Both the position numbers and the translations under genes were made by a program. The notes beneath the pieces were generated by a model that saw nothing but the letters and a program-made list of their open reading frames with translations, did no database searches and was not told the DNA's origin. Source: Rubrivivax sp. (lineage in GTDB: Bacteria; Pseudomonadota; Gammaproteobacteria; Burkholderiales; Burkholderiaceae_C). From it: 64,000 bases of DNA. Location: positions 62,001-126,000 of the forward strand of contig JAIXSE010000026.1 of NCBI GenBank assembly GCA_027484825.1, in the 5' to 3' direction. Below are positions 49,932 through 57,126 of this stretch, piece after piece. Position 1 is the stretch's first letter. The number at the start of each line of letters is the position of its first letter.

Positions 49932-52784
49932 TCACTTCGTCAGCACGAAGCCCTTCAGCTTGCCGTAGGCCTGTTCCAGCAGCGCCTTGAGCTGCTCCTG
50001 GTGCAGGTGGGAATAACCGACGGCGGGCGATGCCGAGGCCGGGCGGCCGGCGTAACCCAGCTTCTGGCCATCCAGCATGTTTTCGTGGATGTAGTGCTGG
50101 ACGAAGAACCAGGCGCCCTGGTTTTGCGGCTCGTCCTGGCACCAGACGATTTCGGTGGCGTTGGGGTACTTCTTGACTTCGGTCGAGAAGGCCTTGTGCG
50201 GGAACGGATAGAGCTGTTCCACGCGGATGATGGCCACGTCCTTCTTGTCGCCGCGGGCCTTGACCAGGTCGTAGTACACCTTGCCCGAGCAGGCAATGAT
50301 GCGCTTGACCTTGCTGGCGTCGATCTCGGGGTTGAGCTCGGCGATGACGGTGCGGAACTCACCCTTGGTGAATTCGCTGACCGGCGAGGTGGCGTCCTTG
50401 GCGCGCAGCAGCGACTTGGGCGTCATGATGACCAGCGGCTTGCGGAACATGCGCAGCATCTGACGGCGCAGCAGATGGAAGATCTGCGAGGCGGTCGTCG
50501 GCTGGACGATCTGCATGTTGTTGTCCGCGGCCAGCTGCATGAAGCGTTCCAGGCGGGCCGAGCTGTGCTCGGGGCCCTGGCCTTCGTAGCCGTGCGGCAG
50601 CATCAGGGTCAGGCCGTTGGCGCGGCCCCACTTCACTTCGCCGGAGGCGATGAACTGGTCGATGACGACCTGTGCGCCGTTGGCGAAGTCGCCGAACTGG
50701 GCTTCCCAGATGGTCAGCGTGTTGGGTTCGGCAGCGGCGTAGCCGTATTCGAAGCCCAGCACCGCTTCTTCCGACAGGATGGAGTCGATGACCACGAACG
50801 GTGCCTGGCCTTCCGCGACGTTCTGCAGCGGAATGTAGGTGCCGGTGTCGAAGCGCTCGCGGTTCTGGTCGTGCAGCACGGCGTGGCGGTGGGTGAAGGT
50901 GCCGCGACCGCAGTCTTCACCGGACAGGCGCACCGGGTAGCCGGAGGCCACCAGCGAGGCGAAGGCCATGTGCTCGCCCATGCCCCAATCGACATTGATG
51001 TCGCCGCGGCCCATGGCGGCGCGGTCGGCGATGACCTTCTCCACCAGGGGGTGGGCCTTGAAGTCGGCCGGGATGGTGGTGATCTTCTCGGCCAGGCGCT
51101 TCCACTCGGCCACCGGCAGGGCGGTGTCGCAGCTGTCGGTCCACTTCTTGCCGAGGAACGGGGTCCAGTCGGTGGCGTACTTGCTCTTGAAGTTGGTCAG
51201 CACCGGGTCCACCGTGTGGCGGCCTTCGTCCATGGCGGCGCGGAAGGCCTTGACCATGGTGTCGGCGCCGTCGGCGGGCAGCACGCCCTGGGCGATCAGC
51301 TTGTCGCCGTACAGCTTGCGGGTGCCGGGGTGCGCCGCGATCTTCTTGTACATCAGCGGCTGGGTGAGCGCGGGGGTGTCCTGCTCGTTGTGGCCCAGCT
51401 TGCGGAAGCAGACGATGTCCACAACCACGTCCTTCTTGAACTGCTGACGGTACTCGAGGGCGAGCTGGGTGGAGAACACCACGGCTTCCGGGTCGTCGCC
51501 GTTGACGTGCAGCACCGGGGCTTCGACCATCTTGACGACGTCGGAGCAGTAGACCGTCGAGCGGATGTCGCGCGGGTCGCTGGTGGTGAAGCCGATCTGG
51601 TTGTTGATGACCAGGTGGACCGTGCCGCCGGTGTAGTAGCCGCGGGTCTGGGCCAGTGCCAGGGTTTCCATCACGACGCCCTGGCCGGCGAAGGCGGCGT
51701 CGCCGTGCACCAGCACGGGCAGGACCTGGTCACCGGTCTTGTCGCCGCGACGGTCCATGCGGGCCTTGACCGAGCCTTCCACCACCGGGTTGACGATTTC
51801 CAGGTGGGACGGGTTGAACGCCAGGCTCAGGTGGACGGGGCCGCCGCTGGTGGACACGTCGCTGGAGAAGCCCTGGTGGTACTTCACGTCGCCCGAGGGC
51901 AGGTCTTCGGGGGCGGTGTGGTCGAACTCGGCGAACAGGTCGCGGGGCATCTTGCCCAGGGTGTTGACCAGCACGTTCAGGCGGCCGCGGTGGGCCATGC
52001 CGATGACGATTTCCTGCACGCCCTTGGCACCGGCGCTCTGCACCAGTTCGTCCATGGAGACGATGAAGCTTTCGCCGCCTTCCAGCGAGAAGCGCTTCTG
52101 GCCGACGTACTTGGTGTGCAGGTAGCGTTCCAGGCCTTCGGCCGCGGTCAGGCGGTCGAGGATGTGCTTTTTCTTGTCAGCGGGATAGTTGGCCTTGCTC
52201 CGTGGAGCTTCCAGGCGTTCCTGCCACCAGCGCTTCTCGACGGGATCGCTGATGTGCATGAACTCGGCGCCGATGCTGCCGCAGTAGGTTTCACGCAAGG
52301 CCTGCACGATCTCGCGCAGGGTCATGTTCTCGGCCTTGGTGAAATAGGTGTTCGTGGCGCTGAAGCTAATGTCCATATCAGCTTCGGTCAGGCCATACGA
52401 CGCCGGTTCCAGTTCGGGGATCTGGGGGCGTTCAGTGCGCTTGAGGGGGTCGAGGTCGGCCCAGCGGGAGCCGAGGAAGCGGTAGGCGGCAATCAGCGAT
52501 TGCACATGCACCTGCTTGCCAGCGACGGCCAGCTCGTTGCTGGAGACTTTGGTGTTGAAGGCGTTGGCCTTGGCGCGTTGCGCGAAGGATTCGATGACCG
52601 GCGCGTGGGGGACGTCCCGCTTGTCGGTGCCATCCACGGCAGGCACGTGCTGCAGGGCATCAAAATAGGCACGCCAGTTGTCTGGCACGGCGCCTGGGTT
52701 GTCGAGGTACTGCTCGTACATTTCCTCGACATAAGGGGCATTGCCCCCGAACAGGTAGGAATTCGACCTGTATTGCTGCATCAT
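49932..52784 (-). CDS. odhA: 2-oxoglutarate dehydrogenase E1 component
   Basis: E1 decarboxylates 2-oxoglutarate with thiamine diphosphate and succinylates E2. The N-terminus has the E2-docking pattern (NAPYVEEMYEQYLDNPGAV). The active-site segments are GMAHRGRLNVLVNTLGK, LAFNPSHLEIVNPVVEG, GDAAFAGQGVVMETLAL and the C-terminal RGTFTHRHAVLHDQNRE, followed by SILSEEAVLGFEYGYA. Length 950 is normal. ATG 52784, immediately followed by a second ATG. It heads the odhA-odhB-lpdA operon; a diverged paralogue lies at 57.1-59.8 kb. Confidence 0.98.
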   Translation of the reverse strand: MMQQYRSNSYLFGGNAPYVEEMYEQYLDNPGAVPDNWRAYFDALQHVPAVDGTDKRDVPHAPVIESFAQRAKANAFNTKVSSNELAVAGKQVHVQSLIAAYRFLGSRWADLDPLKRTERPQIPELEPASYGLTEADMDISFSATNTYFTKAENMTLREIVQALRETYCGSIGAEFMHISDPVEKRWWQERLEAPRSKANYPADKKKHILDRLTAAEGLERYLHTKYVGQKRFSLEGGESFIVSMDELVQSAGAKGVQEIVIGMAHRGRLNVLVNTLGKMPRDLFAEFDHTAPEDLPSGDVKYHQGFSSDVSTSGGPVHLSLAFNPSHLEIVNPVVEGSVKARMDRRGDKTGDQVLPVLVHGDAAFAGQGVVMETLALAQTRGYYTGGTVHLVINNQIGFTTSDPRDIRSTVYCSDVVKMVEAPVLHVNGDDPEAVVFSTQLALEYRQQFKKDVVVDIVCFRKLGHNEQDTPALTQPLMYKKIAAHPGTRKLYGDKLIAQGVLPADGADTMVKAFRAAMDEGRHTVDPVLTNFKSKYATDWTPFLGKKWTDSCDTALPVAEWKRLAEKITTIPADFKAHPLVEKVIADRAAMGRGDINVDWGMGEHMAFASLVASGYPVRLSGEDCGRGTFTHRHAVLHDQNRERFDTGTYIPLQNVAEGQAPFVVIDSILSEEAVLGFEYGYAAAEPNTLTIWEAQFGDFANGAQVVIDQFIASGEVKWGRANGLTLMLPHGYEGQGPEHSSARLERFMQLAADNNMQIVQPTTASQIFHLLRRQMLRMFRKPLVIMTPKSLLRAKDATSPVSEFTKGEFRTVIAELNPEIDASKVKRIIACSGKVYYDLVKARGDKKDVAIIRVEQLYPFPHKAFSTEVKKYPNATEIVWCQDEPQNQGAWFFVQHYIHENMLDGQKLGYAGRPASASPAVGYSHLHQEQLKALLEQAYGKLKGFVLTK

Positions 52785-53393
52785 CTTCGCTCACCTTTTG
52801 CCCCGGCTTCCAGGGCTATCGGCTGGTTGATAAACCTTCCGCGACACGGCTTGACCGGTTGGCGGATTGCGACCCGCCTTCACTGTTGCCAGAAAAGGGG
52901 ACGGGAAGGACCTCAAGTCACAAGCGCCGCACTGTAGCACTTCGGCAATTCCGGCGCGTTACTGAAGGCGTCCACTTTTCACTGAAAAGTCTAGGCCATG
53001 CGGGAGGGTGCCGTGGCTGCAAAGCGACGGACCACCCCGTTCATCGAGCAGGTATTGAACGGCTACGGCGGCTAACAGCTACAACGTTGGCCGCCCAGGG
53101 GACGGCGACAAGCGCGGCCCGGGGCCGGCCGCCAATCGCACGCGGGTACATGGAAGTACGCGAAGAGCACCTTGTTTCCACAAATGGGGTGGTTCTTGGT
53201 CTTTTCCAAGGGGGCGGCTCGGGCATGCGCTCGGCGGCGTTTGGCGCGAGAGGTGCGGTCTTGTCAAAGGGTGGCGCGGGTGCGGTGTGGCGGGGGCTCA
53301 AACGATTGCGACCCCTACCCGGTTCCCCTAGACTTGCGGCCGCGGTTCTGCCCCGCGATTGAATGGTGGGCCGCCGGGACACAGGAGATCCCA
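52785..53393. other. Non-coding region between divergent odhA and the oxygenase gene
   Basis: This 609-bp stretch must hold the odhA promoter on the minus strand and that of the oxygenase on the plus strand. I see a small perfect hairpin CTTTTC-ACT-GAAAAG (about 52975-52989) and a TACAGT that could be a -10 for odhA, but no convincing -35. The rest is GC-rich without a recognisable gene; open frames across it look incidental. The oxygenase ribosome binding site AGGAG is at the right end. Confidence 0.4.
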
Positions 53394-54236
53394 ATGCAAG
53401 TTCGAGTCGTCGACTACCGTGCTGCGGACGCAGCCGAGCAGTTCACACGTTCCCTGCACGAGACCGGTTTTGGTGTGCTGGTGAACCATCCGCTTCCGCA
53501 GAGTCTGGTGGAAAAGATCTACGGTGATTGGCTGGGATTTTTCAACGGGACCGGCAAGCACGACTTTGCCTATTCGCCGCAGACGCAGGACGGTTATTTC
53601 TCGACGGAGATTTCTGAGACGGCCAAGGGGCATCAGCAAAAGGACATCAAGGAGTATTTCCACATTTATCCATGGGGACGGATTCCGGAGTCTTTGAAGG
53701 CGGATGCGCTGCGCTATTACGACATTGCCAATGAACTGGCGGCAGAGTTGCTGTCGTGGGTGGAGCGTCACACGCCGGCGGACATTGCGCGCAACTATCG
53801 GGAGCCGCTGTCCAACATGATCAAGGACAGCCGACTGACGCTGCTGCGGGTGCTGCGGTATCCGCCGCTGACGGGTCAGGAGCCGGAGGGTTCGCTGCGG
53901 GCAGCGGCGCACGGCGACATCAACCTGCTCACCATTCTTCCTGCGGCGAATGAGCCGGGGCTGCAGGTTCAGGCCAAGGACGGCAGTTGGGTGGACGTTC
54001 CTGGCGACTTCGGCATGCTGATCATCAATATTGGTGACATGCTGCAGGAAGCGTCGCAGGGCTACTACCCGTCCACCCAGCACCGGGTTGTCAACCCGAC
54101 TGGGGAAGGCGCCAAGAAGAGCCGGGTGTCGCTGCCGCTCTTCCTCCATCCGCGTGAGGACGTGGTGCTGTCGGATCGCTACACCGCGCACGATTACCTC
54201 GAAGAGCGGCTGCGGGAGTTGGGCGTCAAGAAGTGA
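53394..54236 (+). CDS. Isopenicillin-N-synthase-type 2-oxoglutarate/Fe(II) oxygenase
   Basis: A 280-residue cytoplasmic non-haem iron oxygenase. The DIOX-type N-terminus includes ETGFGVLVNHPLPQSLVEK. The iron ligands are HGDINLLTIL (His and Asp) and TQHRVVNPTG (second His), and the co-substrate motif is SRVSLPLFLHPRED. These motifs are all intact. The ATG at 53394 has AGGAG upstream; an open frame extending to 53172 is not family-like. Substrate unknown. It is next to the odh operon, which handles the same co-substrate 2-oxoglutarate, but this may be coincidence. Confidence 0.87.
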   Translation: MQVRVVDYRAADAAEQFTRSLHETGFGVLVNHPLPQSLVEKIYGDWLGFFNGTGKHDFAYSPQTQDGYFSTEISETAKGHQQKDIKEYFHIYPWGRIPESLKADALRYYDIANELAAELLSWVERHTPADIARNYREPLSNMIKDSRLTLLRVLRYPPLTGQEPEGSLRAAAHGDINLLTILPAANEPGLQVQAKDGSWVDVPGDFGMLIINIGDMLQEASQGYYPSTQHRVVNPTGEGAKKSRVSLPLFLHPREDVVLSDRYTAHDYLEERLRELGVKK

Positions 54237-54336
54237 ACGCCGCGTTTCGCGGGCTGGCTGTGTGAAGTCGACGGTCTGAGTCGTGGGGCGTGGCATCGAG
54301 GTGGGGTGGGTCCGTCATGCCACGCTTGGTGCGGGC

Positions 54337-54428
54337 GAGAGGCTGTGCGCCGCCCCTTTCCTCCATGTCCCCCGTCGCCTTCGGCTCCTCCTCCTTGACT
54401 TCCGGAAAGGGGCAACGCACAGCCTCTC
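54337..54428 (-). repeat. Structured hairpin repeat element, copy 1
   Basis: A 13-bp outer stem (GAGAGGCTGTGCG / CGCACAGCCTCTC) continues through two G-T pairs into an inner 10-bp stem (GCCCCTTTCC / GGAAAGGGGC) around a loop of about 42 bases. The reverse complement of this copy matches copy 2 almost base for base in the loop. Confidence 0.85.
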
Positions 54429-54653
54429 TCCACAAGCACCGAGCGATGCCACGGCCTCATGCGAAAGGTCGAGCCACAGACTCATAGTGAGGCGAGGCGA
54501 GGCCAGCCCCAGGCCGAGGCTGAGGTCGAGGTCGAGGTCGAGGCCCATGCTCAGACTCAGGCCCGACTCCAGGCCGCGCCCGTGCACGACTGTGTGTCAC
54601 ACCGCTTGTCCTCCGCCCACCACCCTCCTCTCACTCACTCCGCGGTCGATGCA

Positions 54654-54743
54654 GGAGGCTGGGCGTTGCCCTTTTCCGTAAGTCAAGGAGGAGGAGCCGA
54701 AGGCGACGGGGGACATGGAGGAAAAGGGTGACGCCCAGCCTCC
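54654..54743 (+). repeat. Structured hairpin repeat element, copy 2 (inverted)
   Basis: The outer stem is GGAGGCTGGGCG / CGCCCAGCCTCC and the inner stem is GCCCTTTTCC / GGAAAAGGGT, around the same loop (AAGTCAAGGAGGAGGAGCC, then GAAGGCGACGGGGGACATGG). Relative to copy 1, at least two stem positions changed on both arms so that pairing is kept. Confidence 0.85.
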
Positions 54744-54825
54744 GACCACCGCACCGCCCCCCCATACACCACCAAAAAACCTCCCCGCACGGCTCCCCTC
54801 TACGGGAACCGCGTAAAGTCCCCGC

Positions 54826-55212
54826 ATGCCCTCGCGCGTTGTCTGGATCCACCCGGAAGCTCCTCCGAAGCCCGAGCTTGGCGCGCCTTGCAATGGATGC
54901 GGCCTGTGCTGCCTCTCCGAGCCCTGCCCCATTGGCGTGCTGGTGAGCCGTCGGACCACGGGCCCGTGCACGGCGCTCGAATGGACCTCCACCTCTTCGC
55001 GCTATGAATGCGGCATGCTCACCCACCCCACCCGTCATCTGGGTCTGCCTGGGGTCAAGCGCCTCTCCCCCACCTCGCTCCTCAATCGGCTGCTGCGCCG
55101 CTGGGTCACCCGCATGATTGCCGCCGGCATCGGCTGCGACGCTGAGCTCAGCGCATCGGTATCGACATCGCAGCCCGACTCCCCATCCCCGTCCTCTAAG
55201 GACAATCGCTAA
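54826..55212 (+). CDS. YkgJ-like cysteine cluster protein
   Basis: A 128-residue protein with the CxxCGLCC core near residues 22-28 (GAPCNGCGLCCLSEPCPIG) plus further cysteines (GPCTALEW, YECGML). This is the pattern of the YkgJ family of putative zinc- or iron-chelating proteins. The last ~25 residues are Ser/Pro-rich (SVSTSQPDSPSPSS). No membrane segment. Function unknown. ATG 54826 has no strong ribosome binding site. It lies 71 bp before the solute-binding protein gene on the same strand. Confidence 0.75.
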   Translation: MPSRVVWIHPEAPPKPELGAPCNGCGLCCLSEPCPIGVLVSRRTTGPCTALEWTSTSSRYECGMLTHPTRHLGLPGVKRLSPTSLLNRLLRRWVTRMIAAGIGCDAELSASVSTSQPDSPSPSSKDNR

Positions 55213-55283
55213 GCGCCACCCCTCCCCCCAGCCACTAGCATGGCCCTCGACTTGCTTCTTCCAGAAACTGCTCAGGAGTCGAC

Positions 55284-56972
55284 ATGCCTTTGGTCTGTAC
55301 CGCCCGTGTTTCCCGGTCTCGCTGGTCCTTCAAGCGCGCGCTGACGCCCTCGGCGGGGTCGTTGATGACGGCGCTTCCGCAGTGGATGCGTCCCGCTGTT
55401 GGCACACTGGGTGCCACCGCCGCAGCCGCCACACTGGCCATGGCCCTGGCAAATCCGGCCCACGCCGCCGCACTGCGCTGGGCCGCCCAGAATGACATCC
55501 TGACCCTGGACCCGCATTCGCAGGACCACAGCACCACCAGCGCCATCCTTCAGCACAGCTACGAAGGCCTGACGCGCTACAACGAGCAGTGGGAAGTCGA
55601 GCCCTGCCTCGCCACCAAGTGGACGACCGTCAACCCCACCCAGTGGCGCTTCGAACTCCGCAAAGGCGTCAAGTTCCAGGATGGTTCGCCCTTCACCGCC
55701 GACGACGTCATTTTCAGCTTCCAGCGCATCCGCCAGCCGCAAGGCACGATGCAGATCTACGTGACCGGCATCAAGGAAATCAAGAAGGTCGATGACTACA
55801 CCATCGACGTGATGCTCGATTCGCCGCAGCCCATTTTGCTGCGCAACCTCATCGACTTCCGCATCATGAGCAAGACATGGGCGGAAAAGAACAAGGCCAC
55901 CCAGCTCGCCGACTACAAGTCCAAGGACGAGAACTACGCCAGCCGCAATGCCATCGGCACCGGCGCCTTCCGCATCACCGGCTGGCAGCCCGACCAGCGC
56001 ATCACCATGGTGGCCAACAAGGACTGGTGGGACAAACCCAAGGGCAATATCACCGAGATCACTTATCTGCCGATCAAGTCGGACCCGACCCGCGTCGCCG
56101 CATTGGTCTCCGGTGAAGTGGACCTGCTCACCGACCTGCCCACCCAGGACGTGGCTCGCTTGAAGAACGACGGCAAGCTCAAGGTGATCGAAGGCCCCGA
56201 AACCCGCACCATTTTCTTCGCACCCGATCTGGGCAGCGACGAACTGCGCGGCTCCTCGGTCAAGGGCAAAAATCCGTTCAAGGACGTCCGGGTGCGGCAG
56301 GCACTGAGCATCGCGATCGACCGCGAAGCCATCAAGCGCAGCATCATGCGCGGCATGTCTGTGCCGGCTGCCTTGATCGTGCCGCCCGGCGTCAACGGTT
56401 ACTCGACGGAGCTGGACAAACCCCAGGCACCCGACCTGGCCAAGGCCAAGAAACTGCTGGCGGATGCTGGCTATCCGAATGGATTCGAGATCCCGCTGAA
56501 CTGCCCGAACAACCGCTACATCAACGACGAGGAAGTCTGTCTGGCCGTGGTCTCGATGTGGGCCAAGATCGGTGTGACGGCACGGCTCACCGCGCAGCCC
56601 ATGTCACAGCACAGTCAGCAGTTCCAGCGCTTTGAGTCTCCGCTGTACATGCTCGGCTGGGGCGTCTCGACCAATGATGCGCTCTACACCCTGCAGGCGC
56701 TGGCCCGTACCCGCAGCGGCGGGCCCGATGGCAGCTTCAATTTCTCCAAGGTCAGCGATCCGGCCCTGGACAAGCTGATCGACGCCATGAAGAGCGAGAT
56801 GGACGTGAACAAGCGTAATGCGCTGATTCGCGACGCGCTGATTCTGGTGCGGGATCAGGCGCTGTTCATTCCGCTGCATCACCAGGTGCGGCCCTGGGCG
56901 ATGAAGACGACGGTGGAGACCCTGCATCGGTCGAATGACCGGCCGGAGGCGAGGTTCACCACGATCAAATGA
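55284..56972 (+). CDS. ABC transporter substrate-binding protein, peptide type (SBP_bac_5)
   Basis: A periplasmic solute-binding protein of the oligopeptide/dipeptide/nickel family. A long signal peptide ends LAMALANPAHAA (about residue 61). The mature part has LRWAAQNDILTLDPHSQDH, the family signature around PSPFTADDVIF-like (DGSPFTADDVIFSFQRI), VRQALSIAIDREAIKRS and the C-terminal segment RDQALFIPLHHQVRPWAM. Length 562. ATG 55284 has an AGGAG ribosome binding site. No permease or ATPase gene is adjacent: the next gene is convergent. The ligand is not predictable. Confidence 0.9.
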   Translation: MPLVCTARVSRSRWSFKRALTPSAGSLMTALPQWMRPAVGTLGATAAAATLAMALANPAHAAALRWAAQNDILTLDPHSQDHSTTSAILQHSYEGLTRYNEQWEVEPCLATKWTTVNPTQWRFELRKGVKFQDGSPFTADDVIFSFQRIRQPQGTMQIYVTGIKEIKKVDDYTIDVMLDSPQPILLRNLIDFRIMSKTWAEKNKATQLADYKSKDENYASRNAIGTGAFRITGWQPDQRITMVANKDWWDKPKGNITEITYLPIKSDPTRVAALVSGEVDLLTDLPTQDVARLKNDGKLKVIEGPETRTIFFAPDLGSDELRGSSVKGKNPFKDVRVRQALSIAIDREAIKRSIMRGMSVPAALIVPPGVNGYSTELDKPQAPDLAKAKKLLADAGYPNGFEIPLNCPNNRYINDEEVCLAVVSMWAKIGVTARLTAQPMSQHSQQFQRFESPLYMLGWGVSTNDALYTLQALARTRSGGPDGSFNFSKVSDPALDKLIDAMKSEMDVNKRNALIRDALILVRDQALFIPLHHQVRPWAMKTTVETLHRSNDRPEARFTTIK

Positions 56973-57089
56973 AGACGGGGCTCGCGCCTGGCATTCGCTG
57001 GGCGTGAGCGGCCCCTGCCGCCGTCGGTGCATCGGTTCATCGGTGCACCAGGCGCATCAGGCGCATGCCGCGCTAAAAACGAAAGCAGC

Positions 57090-57117
57090 GCTCGCCACCG
57101 ATGAGACGGTGGCGAGC
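57090..57117 (-). terminator. Terminator of the second OdhA-type gene
   Basis: A perfect 11-bp stem (GCTCGCCACCG / CGGTGGCGAGC) with a six-base loop starts 9 bp after the stop at 57127. On the minus strand it is followed by GCTGCTTTCGTTTTT, a T-rich tail with a short spacer. Confidence 0.7.
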
Positions 57118-57126
57118 CTGTCGCTC

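Larger units (their letters stand above)
54237..54825. other. Non-coding repeat-rich region
   Basis: No credible gene is present in these 589 bp. Left to right it holds an inverted repeat GCGTGGCAT/ATGCCACGC (54288-54325) that may end the oxygenase transcript, then hairpin element copy 1 (54337-54428), then a GAGGTC/GAGGC simple repeat (about 54490-54545), then hairpin element copy 2 in the opposite orientation (54654-54743). The last 80 bp lead to the cysteine-cluster protein gene. Confidence 0.75.

Noticed and set aside
49800-52937. 1045-residue plus-strand open frame opposite odhA
   Set aside because: Antisense shadow of OdhA with low-complexity His/Gly/Val composition and no recognisable domain.
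54490-54545. GAGGTC tandem run as a CRISPR-like array
   Set aside because: Units are six bases with no spacers.
54194-55038. Short open frames across the hairpin elements
   Set aside because: They only translate the repeats and simple-sequence DNA and lack start signals; the paired stem changes argue for a structural rather than coding role.
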